NCBI GenBank assembly: GCA_029257715.1
Contig: JARIAT010000032.1
Coordinates: forward strand, 1 to 48,000
Direction: 5' to 3'
From: Faecousia sp.
Lineage (GTDB): Bacteria; Bacillota; Clostridia; Oscillospirales; Oscillospiraceae
DNA length: 48,000 nucleotides
Shown: positions 23,980-31,172 of the stretch, piece after piece
Layout of the letters: the number at the start of each line of letters is the position of its first letter
Numbering within the stretch: position 1 is the first letter of the stretch
Position numbers and translations under genes: made by a program
Notes under the pieces: model-generated
Seen by the model: only the letters and a program-made list of their open reading frames with translations
Databases searched by the model: none
Told to the model about the DNA's origin: nothing

Positions 23980-24730
23980 TACCCATGCGCACCTAGACGA
24001 TACCGCCTTTGATGCCGACCGAACCGAATTGATTGAATCTCTTCCCGGGAAAGGAATTTCCCTTATGATGAACCCCGGCTGCAATCTTTCCTCTTCCGAA
24101 GCGGCTGTCCAACTGGCTGAAACCTACGATTTTATCTATGCCGCCGTCGGCTCCCATCCCGATGATGCCCACAGCGTCAATGAGGCACTGATCGACCGCT
24201 ACCGCCAGTTGATTCTTGCCCATCCAAAGGTCAAGGCCGTCGGTGAAATCGGACTCGACTATCACTACGAAGACAATCCCAGAGAGATTCAGCAGCATGC
24301 CTTCCGGCTTCAGATGGAACTGGCACGGGAGCTGGATCTGCCGGTCATTATTCATGAGCGGGAAGCCCACGAAGACGGACTGCGGATCATCGATGAATTT
24401 CCGGAAGTTCACGGTGTTTTCCATTGCTACTCCGGTTCCGCCGAAATGGCAAAGGAACTGGTGCGGCGGGGATACTACGTGGGCTTTACCGGCGTACTCA
24501 CCTTCAAAAACGCAAGACGAGCCGTAGAAGCTGCCTCGGCGGTACCGCTGGATCGAATTGTTCTGGAGACAGACTGTCCCTTCATGTCCCCAGAGCCTTT
24601 CCGCGGAAAGCGGAACGATCCCGGAAGAATTTACCGCATGGCCGAGCGTCTGGCTGAAATCCGTGGAATGGGTGTGGAAGAAATTCAGCATATTACACTA
24701 GAAAACGGAAAAAAACTATACAGAATGTAA
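23969..24730 (+). CDS. TatD-family metal-dependent hydrolase/DNase
   Basis: This is a 253-residue TIM-barrel amidohydrolase-fold nuclease. Metal ligands are in FDTHAHLDD (HxH), AVGEIGLDYHY (Glu), VIIHEREAHED (His), VFHCYSGS (His) and VLETDCPFMSPEPFRGKRN (Asp). Family members are 3'-5' DNA/RNA exonucleases or deoxyribonucleases. AAGGAG precedes the start inside the preceding gene. A strong terminator follows. Confidence 0.93.
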   Translation: MLFDTHAHLDDTAFDADRTELIESLPGKGISLMMNPGCNLSSSEAAVQLAETYDFIYAAVGSHPDDAHSVNEALIDRYRQLILAHPKVKAVGEIGLDYHYEDNPREIQQHAFRLQMELARELDLPVIIHEREAHEDGLRIIDEFPEVHGVFHCYSGSAEMAKELVRRGYYVGFTGVLTFKNARRAVEAASAVPLDRIVLETDCPFMSPEPFRGKRNDPGRIYRMAERLAEIRGMGVEEIQHITLENGKKLYRM

Positions 24731-24759
24731 AAAGTGTCGCTCTGAGAGCGACACTTTTA
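24729..24759 (+). terminator. Terminator after the TatD gene
   Basis: AAAGTGTCGCTC, TGA, GAGCGACACTTTT form a perfect stem with a T-run. Confidence 0.9.
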
Positions 24760-24853
24760 ATTTATACATCGTTTAATTGCACAAATTCCATTGAGTGTTT
24801 TTTGTCATTTCGTAAGATTGTACAATTTTCATGTATTTTCTTCGCAAAATCGT

Positions 24854-24882
24854 TTGCATTCTTCCACCGCACGTGGTATACT
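24854..24882 (+). promoter_or_regulatory. Promoter of ppdK
   Basis: TTGCAT (24854-24859), a 17-base spacer and the extended -10 TG-G-TATACT (TATACT at 24877-24882). Confidence 0.6.
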
Positions 24883-24915
24883 GATCTAGCGTTATAAACT
24901 GAAAAATGCAAAAAT

Positions 24916-24937
24916 AAAGGTGGTTTTACCACCTTTT
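24916..24937 (+). promoter_or_regulatory. Hairpin in the ppdK leader
   Basis: AAAGGTGGT and ACCACCTTT form a stem in the short leader just before the ribosome site (AAAGGGG). It resembles a small attenuator or 5'-stabilising hairpin, since only four Ts follow. Confidence 0.45.
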
Positions 24938-24959
24938 GGAAATTGAAAGGGGTACGCAA

Positions 24960-27593
24960 ATGACTCATAAGTATGTTTACCTATTCACCGAAGGCAATGG
25001 TTCCATGCGTGAGCTTCTGGGTGGCAAGGGTGCAAATCTGGCTGAGATGACAAACATCGGTCTTCCTGTTCCGCAGGGATTTACCATCACAACCGAAGCC
25101 TGCACCAGATACTACGAAGACGGCCGCCAGATCAGTCCTGAAATTCAGGCCGAAATTATGAAATATGTCGAAAGACTGGAAGATATTACCGGAAAGAAAT
25201 TCGGCGATCTGGAAAATCCCCTGTTGGTTTCCGTTCGTTCCGGCGCCCGTGCATCCATGCCCGGAATGATGGACACCATTTTGAACCTGGGTCTCAATGA
25301 GGACGTGGTGAATGTTCTAGCCAAGAAATCCGGCAACCCCCGCTGGGCTTGGGACTGCTACCGCCGCTTTATTCAGATGTATTCCGACGTTGTCATGGAA
25401 GTCGGTAAGAAATACTTTGAAGAACTGATCGACGCTATGAAGGCATCCAAGGGTGTCACCATGGATACCGAGCTGACTGCGGAAGATCTTCAGGAGCTTG
25501 CCCGCCAGTTTAAAGCAGAATATAAGGCCAAGATCGGAGAAGAGTTCCCCACCGATCCCAAGGAGCAGCTGATGGGTGCGATCAAGGCGGTCTTCCGTTC
25601 TTGGGACAACCCCCGCGCAAACGTCTATCGCCGTGACAACGATATCCCCTATTCCTGGGGCACTGCGGTCAATGTCCAGTCCATGGCTTTCGGCAATATG
25701 GGCGACGACTGCGGAACCGGTGTTGCATTTACCCGCAACCCCGCTACCGGCGAGAAAAAACTGTTCGGTGAGTTTTTAACCAATGCACAGGGCGAAGATG
25801 TTGTTGCAGGTGTTCGTACCCCCATGCACATCGATGAGATGGCAGAAAAATTCCCTGAGGCCTTTAAGAAATTTGTCCGTGTCTGTGCCATTCTGGAGGA
25901 TCACTACCGGGATATGCAGGATATGGAATTCACCGTTGAACACGGCGATCTTTATATGCTCCAGACCCGTAACGGCAAGCGCACCGCTGCTGCCGCTCTG
26001 AAGATTGCCTGCGACCTCGTCGATGAGGGTATGATCGATGAGAAAAAGGCTGTTGCGATGATTGAGCCCAGAACGCTGGATACCCTTCTGCATCCCCAGT
26101 TTGACGCAGATGCCCTGAAGAAATTTGCTCCCGTAGGAAAGGCTTTGGCGGCTTCTCCCGGAGCTGCCGCTGGTAAGATTGTCTTCACTGCCGAGGATGC
26201 AAAGCAGTGGTGTGCCCGTGGAGAAAAGGTTGTTCTGGTGCGTCTCGAAACCTCTCCTGAGGATATCGAGGGCATGAAGGCCGCTCAGGGTATTCTGACT
26301 GTCCGTGGCGGCATGACCTCTCACGCAGCTGTCGTTGCCCGCGGCATGGGCACGTGCTGTGTCTCCGGCTGCTCCGCCATCGTCATGGATGAGGAAAACA
26401 AAAAGTTTGTACTGGGCGGCAAGACATTCTATGAGGGTGACGAGATCTCTCTGGATGGTTCTACCGGCTACATTTATGACGGTATTCTTCCCACCAGGGA
26501 TGCCGAGATTGCCGGAGAGTTCGGTCGGATCATGTCCTGGGCCGACAAATATCGTCGTCTGCATGTCCGCACCAATGCCGATACGCCTCGAGATGCGCTG
26601 AAAGCTCGCGAGCTGGGCGCAGAAGGCATCGGTCTGTGCCGTACAGAGCATATGTTCTTCGAGGAAAGCAGAATCGGAACCTTCCGTGAAATGATCTGCT
26701 CCGACACAAAGCAGGAGCGGGAAACTGCGCTGAATAAGATTCTCCCCTTGCAGCGTGCGGATTTTGAGGCACTTTATACCGCCATGGAAGGCGAGCCTGT
26801 AACCATTCGCTTCCTGGATCCTCCCCTGCATGAGTTTGTACCCACCACCGATGCAGAAATCGAGGCTTTGGCCGTTGCTAAGGGCAAAACCATTCAGCAG
26901 ATCAAGGATGTCATCTCCTCTCTGCATGAATCCAATCCTATGATGGGTCATCGTGGCTGCCGTCTGAGCGTCACTTATCCCGAAATTGCCGCTATGCAGA
27001 CGAAGGCCGTCATTCAGGCTGCTCTCAACGTCAAAAAAGCGCATCCTGAATGGAATATCGTGCCTGAAATTATGATTCCTCTGATTGGCGATGTAAAGGA
27101 GCTGGCCTTTGTCAAGAATGTCGTTGTCTCCACCGCTGATGCTGAAATCGCCGCTGCTGGGGTCCAGCTTCATTACGAAGTCGGTACCATGATCGAAATT
27201 CCCAGAGCTTGCTTGACTGCGGATGAAATCGCCAAGGAAGCTGCATTCTTCTGCTTTGGCACCAATGACCTGACCCAGATGACCTTCGGCTTCTCCCGTG
27301 ATGATGCCGGAAAATTCCTGGATGCCTACTACAACAGTAAGATCTACGAAAGCGATCCCTTCGCAAAGCTGGACCAGAATGGTGTCGGTCAGCTGATGGA
27401 GATGGCCGTGCAGAAGGGCAAGACCGTCCGTCCCGAAATGCACCTCGGCATCTGCGGCGAACATGGTGGTGACCCCGTCTCTGTGGAATTCTGCCATAAG
27501 ATCGGACTGGACTATGTGTCCTGCTCTCCCTTCCGTGTTCCAATCGCCCGTCTGGCTGCCGCACAGGCTGCGATCAAGGATGGCAGGAACTAA
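24960..27593 (+). CDS. ppdK: Pyruvate, phosphate dikinase
   Basis: This 877-residue enzyme interconverts pyruvate + ATP + Pi and phosphoenolpyruvate + AMP + PPi, a core glycolytic/gluconeogenic step in many anaerobes. Order of domains: N-terminal ATP-grasp (GGKGANLAEMTNIGLPVPQGF, VSVRSGARASMPGMMDTILN), the swivelling phosphohistidine domain with GGMTSHAAVVARGMGTCC (catalytic His), and the C-terminal PEP/pyruvate barrel (LCRTEHMFFEESR, FCFGTNDLTQMTFGFSRDD, GICGEHGGDP with the catalytic Cys). Length is exactly that of bacterial PPDK. Start at the ATG at 24960 behind AAAGGGG. Confidence 0.97.
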   Translation: MTHKYVYLFTEGNGSMRELLGGKGANLAEMTNIGLPVPQGFTITTEACTRYYEDGRQISPEIQAEIMKYVERLEDITGKKFGDLENPLLVSVRSGARASMPGMMDTILNLGLNEDVVNVLAKKSGNPRWAWDCYRRFIQMYSDVVMEVGKKYFEELIDAMKASKGVTMDTELTAEDLQELARQFKAEYKAKIGEEFPTDPKEQLMGAIKAVFRSWDNPRANVYRRDNDIPYSWGTAVNVQSMAFGNMGDDCGTGVAFTRNPATGEKKLFGEFLTNAQGEDVVAGVRTPMHIDEMAEKFPEAFKKFVRVCAILEDHYRDMQDMEFTVEHGDLYMLQTRNGKRTAAAALKIACDLVDEGMIDEKKAVAMIEPRTLDTLLHPQFDADALKKFAPVGKALAASPGAAAGKIVFTAEDAKQWCARGEKVVLVRLETSPEDIEGMKAAQGILTVRGGMTSHAAVVARGMGTCCVSGCSAIVMDEENKKFVLGGKTFYEGDEISLDGSTGYIYDGILPTRDAEIAGEFGRIMSWADKYRRLHVRTNADTPRDALKARELGAEGIGLCRTEHMFFEESRIGTFREMICSDTKQERETALNKILPLQRADFEALYTAMEGEPVTIRFLDPPLHEFVPTTDAEIEALAVAKGKTIQQIKDVISSLHESNPMMGHRGCRLSVTYPEIAAMQTKAVIQAALNVKKAHPEWNIVPEIMIPLIGDVKELAFVKNVVVSTADAEIAAAGVQLHYEVGTMIEIPRACLTADEIAKEAAFFCFGTNDLTQMTFGFSRDDAGKFLDAYYNSKIYESDPFAKLDQNGVGQLMEMAVQKGKTVRPEMHLGICGEHGGDPVSVEFCHKIGLDYVSCSPFRVPIARLAAAQAAIKDGRN

Positions 27594-27719
27594 AATATCA
27601 GTTGTTTTTAGGTAAACCCATTTATCAGCCATGGGGCAAAATTTAATATCAAATTTAGACCTTGTAGGAGAAATAGAGTGACCTAAAAAAGTTAGACAAT
27701 ATTTTTAAGTAAATACTGT

Positions 27720-27872
27720 TCAAGCTACCAAAAGGGCTTGTTGTCTGTGTACCACAGGCGGCAAGCCCTTTATTTTTGTCTTGATTCGTCTATTGTTGGA
27801 GTCGTCCAGATATTCATTCAGTTCCTGTTTGAAGTGTTTCATTGGCTGAAAATCATACCACATCCTGTAACG
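27720..27872 (-). pseudogene. IS3-family transposase (OrfB) C-terminal remnant
   Basis: The minus frame ending at the stop at 27720 encodes HFKQELNEYLDDSN, then NRRIKTKIKGLPPVVHRQQA. This is the conserved C-terminus of IS3/IS150 integrases, normally HFK.EL..YL.YYNN.RIK.KLKGL.PV..R. About 50 codons remain and the frame closes upstream at 27881, so the gene is dead. The usual YYNN is DDSNN here, showing decay. Confidence 0.75.
27729..27775 (+). terminator. Possible terminator of ppdK within the IS remnant
   Basis: AAAGGGCTTG pairs with CAAGCCCTTT across a 21-base loop and is followed by ATTTTTG on the plus strand. The gap between ppdK and this site has no other terminator. The rest of the gap (27873-27977) shows no recognised gene. 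Confidence 0.5.
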
Positions 27873-27977
27873 AAATTCTATTCATCCCTTTTGAAATTCA
27901 AAGGGATGTCCCCCGCCGGTGTTTTGGGAAGTTCTATGCAGCGATAGAACCCGTTCCTTAAATATTTAAAAATAATC

Positions 27978-28006
27978 TTGACAAAACGCGTCTCCCATGG
28001 TACGAT
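27978..28006 (+). promoter_or_regulatory. Promoter of the XRE-DUF3169 operon
   Basis: TTGACA (27978-27983), a 17-base spacer and TACGAT (28001-28006). Confidence 0.8.
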
Positions 28007-28008
28007 CA

Positions 28009-28062
28009 TTTTGACAATTATAGTTGTCAAAATGACAATGAAACATTTCATTATGACAATTA
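28009..28062. promoter_or_regulatory. Operator-like palindrome and half-sites for the XRE regulator
   Basis: The palindrome TTTTGACAA-TTATAG-TTGTCAAAA (28009-28032) covers the start of transcription. Two further TGACAAT half-sites follow at 28033-28039 and about 28054-28060. The repeated TGACAA core suggests autoregulation by the HTH protein encoded next. Confidence 0.65.
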
Positions 28063-28083
28063 AAATTAGCAAGGAGGCGTTCT

Positions 28084-28308
28084 ATGCCATTACACAATCG
28101 TCTGAAGGAATACCGCGCCCGACTGGGAATCAACCAGCAGGAGCTGGGACGTCTGACAAACGTTTCCCGACAAACTATCAGCCAGATTGAGCGGGGGGAC
28201 TACTCCCCATCCGTAACACTGGCACTCAAAATCGCAAAAATCTGTTCTGTCACCGTAGAAGATATTTTTTCTTATGAGGAGGACCCCATTCATGAAGAAT
28301 CACACTAA
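28084..28308 (+). CDS. XRE-family HTH transcriptional regulator
   Basis: This 74-residue protein is almost entirely one HTH_3 domain (NRLKEYRARLGINQQELG, then VSRQTISQIERGDYSPSVTLALKIAK), of the compact YozG/Cro-like type that pairs with small membrane proteins. The start follows AAGGAGG. The coding region overlaps the next gene by 17 bases. The palindromic repeats over its promoter point to self-repression. Confidence 0.92.
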   Translation: MPLHNRLKEYRARLGINQQELGRLTNVSRQTISQIERGDYSPSVTLALKIAKICSVTVEDIFSYEEDPIHEESH

Positions 28309-29056
28309 ATCCGCAAACCGTAAGGCACTTCCTAAATTTCTCGGCCTCATCATTTTAGGCGCAATCATCGGGGCAATTTTCGGCACAGTTTCCGTTCTGG
28401 TCGGATCATCCTCGCTTCCCGAACAATTTCTGACTTTCACAAATCAGTTTTTGAGAGCCATCGCCCCCTATGCACTCATCGCAACAGCACTCCCTCTGCT
28501 TTTGGCAGCTCTGATTCAATACCGCAGCGCAAAGAAGCTGTTCTCCGTGTGGGATGGAGAAAACGAGTCGGTGATTGATAAAGCGGAAGAAAAACTTGCT
28601 TTTGGCTTGATTTTTTCAGGTCTTGTCATTGTACTTGCCTTCTTTTTCTTCGGAATCGGCATGCAGCTGGTGAAATCCGGAGACACCTCGAAAAATTTCC
28701 TTCTGCTGGGATCCTTCCTGATTTCTCTCGCAGCAACCATGTTTCTTCAGCAGAAAATCGTTGATCTAACCCGTCAAATCAATCCGGAGAAAAAGGCAAG
28801 CATCTATGACCCTAACTTCCATAAAAAATGGATGGATAGCTGCGACGAAAATGAGCAGCGTCAAATCGGTCAGGCCGCTTATAAAGCCTATCTTGCCGTT
28901 GTCAACACCTGTGTCGTTCTTTGGCTCATTCTCATCCTGCTTACTTATATGTTTGACATCGGTGTCCTGCCCTACTTGCTGATTGCAGTAATTTTTGGTG
29001 TCGCTCAGGTTGTTTACGGAATCGAGAGTATCCGCCTGGGCCGCCGCAAAGCATAA
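28292..29056 (+). CDS. DUF3169-family membrane protein
   Basis: This 254-residue protein has six hydrophobic segments: about residues 17-40, 55-75, 107-130, 140-158, 200-222 and 228-245. The N-terminus is basic, and a cytosolic loop of about 40 polar residues (IYDPNFHKKWMDSCDENEQ) follows the fourth segment. Family DUF3169 is usually encoded directly after a small XRE regulator, as here. Function unknown. The ATG at 28292 is chosen over one six codons upstream because AGGAGG lies just before it. Confidence 0.75.
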   Translation: MKNHTKSANRKALPKFLGLIILGAIIGAIFGTVSVLVGSSSLPEQFLTFTNQFLRAIAPYALIATALPLLLAALIQYRSAKKLFSVWDGENESVIDKAEEKLAFGLIFSGLVIVLAFFFFGIGMQLVKSGDTSKNFLLLGSFLISLAATMFLQQKIVDLTRQINPEKKASIYDPNFHKKWMDSCDENEQRQIGQAAYKAYLAVVNTCVVLWLILILLTYMFDIGVLPYLLIAVIFGVAQVVYGIESIRLGRRKA

Positions 29057-29084
29057 CACTCCGGCCACACCTGCTATTCCATTT

Positions 29085-29125
29085 ACCCCAGCCCCCCGTT
29101 TTCATACGAGGGGCTGGGGTATTTT
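29085..29125 (+). terminator. Terminator of the XRE-DUF3169 operon
   Basis: ACCCCAGCCCC pairs with GGGGCTGGGGT and is followed by ATTTTCC. Confidence 0.85.
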
Positions 29126-29227
29126 CCAGTCCTTTACAAAATCTTAACGTTTTTGCTAAAAATATTTTTTCCCTTTTTATATTTTTTGTGGTATATTATA
29201 GATACCAACTAAAGGAGCTTAGTGCTT

Positions 29228-29584
29228 ATGAAAAATACGAATTGTGACAAAATGATCATCGCCATCATCCAGAATGACGATTACCGCAGAATCATCGAGG
29301 ATCTCAACGAGCATGGATTTTACGTGACTGTCCTCAATTCCAGCGGCGGATTCCTGAAAAAGCCCAATGCCACTATCATGATGGGCCTGAACCACGAGCA
29401 TCTTGATGAAGCACTCGCCATTCTGAAGCGCTATGGAAAGCGCACCGAAATGGAGTATCAGATGGCGACCTCCACTATGGGCACCTCCGTTTCTCCGCTG
29501 ACCGTTGCCCCCGTAGCAATTCCGGTTCACTGCGGTGGAATCGTTCTTTTTGTTCTGGACGTTGCCCAAAATGAGCGGTATTGA
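29228..29584 (+). CDS. darA: Cyclic-di-AMP receptor DarA/PstA, PII-like
   Basis: This 118-residue PII-fold protein (DUF970/YaaQ) binds c-di-AMP as a trimer. Typical segments are MIIAIIQNDDYRRIIEDL, VTVLNSSGGFLKKPNATIMMG (ligand-binding TGGFL-like loop) and the closing strand GGIVLFVLDVAQ. It is slightly longer than B. subtilis DarA (109). AAAGGAG is 10 bases from the ATG at 29228 and 4 from an in-frame GTG at 29222; the ATG is preferred. An extended -10 (TG-G-TATATT, about 29189-29197) precedes it. It is a single gene with its own terminator. Confidence 0.9.
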   Translation: MKNTNCDKMIIAIIQNDDYRRIIEDLNEHGFYVTVLNSSGGFLKKPNATIMMGLNHEHLDEALAILKRYGKRTEMEYQMATSTMGTSVSPLTVAPVAIPVHCGGIVLFVLDVAQNERY

Positions 29585-29607
29585 TCCGTTTTACATCTGC
29601 TATGAAC

Positions 29608-29637
29608 AAAGCCCCTGCCGAATTCGGCAGGGGCTTT
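29608..29637 (+). terminator. Terminator after darA
   Basis: AAAGCCCCTGCCG-AATT-CGGCAGGGGCTTT is a strong stem, though the T-run after it is interrupted. Confidence 0.75.
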
Positions 29638-29839
29638 GATTGTGTGTTTCGCAGATCCTGTTCATAAATACTTCAGCAAGAGGGACGTATTGTCCGATCT
29701 ATGGTTGGATGAAATGGTTCGGATGGTTCCTGCACAGCCCTCCTGCTGCCCCAGAGCATCGTGTCACTTTTTGCCGGTTCCGTCCGTCTAACAGATACAG
29801 AATGTCTTTTATTTATAATAGAAAGGAACTTACACCCAT

Positions 29840-30592
29840 ATGACGAAAAAACTAAAATGTATCGATGCGACCATGCTCAAAAGTCTTGCCATGGTACTGA
29901 TGCTCAGCGACCATCTTTGGGGAACCGATCTTCTCCCGTACAATTGGCTGACCGCCATCGGGCGAATCGCTTTTCCGATTTTCGCCTTCCAGATCGCAGA
30001 GGGCTGCGCAAGAACCCATAACTTTAAGAAATACATGACACGAATGTTCCTCTTTGCGCTGATCTCAGAGATTCCATTTAACATGATGATGGGCGGAAGT
30101 ATTTTTTACCCCCTGCATCAGAATGTCATGTTTACATTCCTCATTGCCATGCTGCTTATCCATTGGCTAGAGCTGTCCTGGCAGAAGCACCCCTCCACAG
30201 TCTGGAAGCTCTTCTCCGGTGCCGCTGCCGTTGCCATCGGTTATGTACTGGGCTTTGTCACCTTTGTTGACTACTACGGCTACGGCGTGGTGACGGTACT
30301 TCTGTTCTGGATGACTCGAGACAAGAAATGGGGCTGGGCCGCACAGCTTGTGGGAATGTATCTCATCAACTGGGTACTGATCAGCGGCATTAACTACGTG
30401 ATTCCCCTCTTCGGCATGGAATTGATGGTTCCCCAACAGGCGCTCGCCATGCTGGCACTTATTCCCATCTGGCTCTATAACGGCAAACGGGGACGCGGCG
30501 GAAAGGCCTTCCAGCTGTTCGGCTATGCCTTCTACCCCGTGCATATCATTGTATTGGTGCTTATTGTGAAACTGATGGGATTGTTTCTGTAA
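29840..30592 (+). CDS. TraX-family membrane protein
   Basis: This 250-residue protein has about seven membrane segments. It carries the TraX family signature near the N-terminus: LKSLAMVLMLSDHLWG, IGRIAFPIFAFQIAEGCART and ALISEIPFNMM. F-plasmid TraX acetylates pilin; chromosomal relatives in Firmicutes are common and uncharacterised, and belong to a wider group of membrane acyltransferases. No pilus genes are near. The start is the ATG at 29840, which keeps the conserved N-terminus, although the ribosome site (AAAGGA) is 12 bases away. A TATAAT box at 29814-29819 may be its -10. The 255-base gap upstream shows nothing else. Confidence 0.85.
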   Translation: MTKKLKCIDATMLKSLAMVLMLSDHLWGTDLLPYNWLTAIGRIAFPIFAFQIAEGCARTHNFKKYMTRMFLFALISEIPFNMMMGGSIFYPLHQNVMFTFLIAMLLIHWLELSWQKHPSTVWKLFSGAAAVAIGYVLGFVTFVDYYGYGVVTVLLFWMTRDKKWGWAAQLVGMYLINWVLISGINYVIPLFGMELMVPQQALAMLALIPIWLYNGKRGRGGKAFQLFGYAFYPVHIIVLVLIVKLMGLFL

Positions 30593-30600
30593 GCTGCATC

Positions 30601-30631
30601 AAGGGCCGTTCCCAGAGGGAGCGGCCCTTTT
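30601..30631. terminator. Terminator between the traX-like and DUF3783 genes
   Basis: AAGGGCCGTTCCC, AGA, GGGAGCGGCCCTT with one G-U pair and a T-run on the plus strand. Confidence 0.85.
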
Positions 30632-30634
30632 TCA

Positions 30635-31006
30635 TTATTTCCGGTTGTTCATCGTATGATGCTCCCGGGTCAGCTCCATACACAGATCGCAAAAGCGCCA
30701 GCTGCCATTGTGGGCCGTCCGAATTGCCTTAATCACTCCCGGGGATACCTTGTTAATCAGCATCATCGCCAGCTGCTCCTGCCCGTCAAATCCGGCCATC
30801 ACCGCAAAACGTCCCAGAAGCTGCATCGGTGCCAAACCGGGGAGCTCCTCCTCGGAGAGCAGCTCGTCAACCTGATAGGCTGCCTGACTCGGCGCAACCG
30901 CTTTACAGCGAATCCCCAGCGGCTGTGCCAGCGAATTCAGCTCCAGCAGCTGCATGGGAGAAATTCCATAGATCAAAATGGTTTTTGTAAATTTATGTGT
31001 GGGCAT
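30635..31006 (-). CDS. DUF3783 family protein
   Basis: This 123-residue cytosolic protein fits family DUF3783 of Clostridia. An N-terminal alpha/beta unit (TILIYGISPMQLLELNSL, with a VDELL segment) is followed by the conserved MAGFDGQEQLAMMLINKV and a C-terminal block (SPGVIKAIRTAHNGSWRF, CMELTREHH). Function unknown. The start is behind AAAGGAG. It is divergent from the aldehyde dehydrogenase gene. Its promoter is TTGTGC (31070-31065), 17 bases, TATGAT (31047-31042) on the minus strand. Confidence 0.75.
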   Translation of the reverse strand: MPTHKFTKTILIYGISPMQLLELNSLAQPLGIRCKAVAPSQAAYQVDELLSEEELPGLAPMQLLGRFAVMAGFDGQEQLAMMLINKVSPGVIKAIRTAHNGSWRFCDLCMELTREHHTMNNRK

Positions 31007-31041
31007 AACTGACCGCTCCTTTATTGTGGTAAATTTTGTTC

Positions 31042-31070
31042 ATCATACCATATCCCGTCTCTTTGCACAA
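31042..31070 (-). promoter_or_regulatory. Promoter of the DUF3783 gene
   Basis: On the minus strand, TTGTGC, a 17-base spacer and TG-G-TATGAT. Confidence 0.55.
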
Positions 31071-31113
31071 CCCCAGTGCATCCCTGTGGATAACGGTATT
31101 GTGTGTAAAATTT

Positions 31114-31142
31114 TTGACAAATACCGTCATTGCTTCTATACT
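31114..31142 (+). promoter_or_regulatory. Promoter of the aldehyde dehydrogenase gene
   Basis: TTGACA (31114-31119), a 17-base spacer and TATACT (31137-31142), 30 bases before the start codon. Confidence 0.75.
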
Positions 31143-31172
31143 GGTTTCAGAAATCCGTCCGGAGGTGCAATT

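Larger units (their letters stand above)
27679..27872 (-). mobile_element. Truncated IS3-family (IS150-like) element
   Basis: TGACCTAAAAAAGTTAGACA at 27679-27698 matches the terminal inverted repeat typical of IS3/IS150 elements (TGACC..AAAAAGTTAGACA). Immediately inside it, on the minus strand, is the 3' end of a transposase gene. The rest of the element and the other repeat are missing. Confidence 0.75.

Noticed and set aside
25776..27632. Very long open frame (618 codons) on the strand opposite ppdK
   Set aside because: It mirrors the codon bias of ppdK, has no ribosome site or recognisable domain, and lies fully antisense to a complete, conserved enzyme gene.
27878..28072. Small minus-strand open frame upstream of the XRE gene
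   Set aside because: It overlaps the XRE promoter and operator, has no ribosome site and no recognisable homology.
29840..30592. Conjugative element based on the TraX-like gene
   Set aside because: No relaxase, type IV secretion or pilin genes are nearby; chromosomal TraX-like genes are common in Firmicutes.
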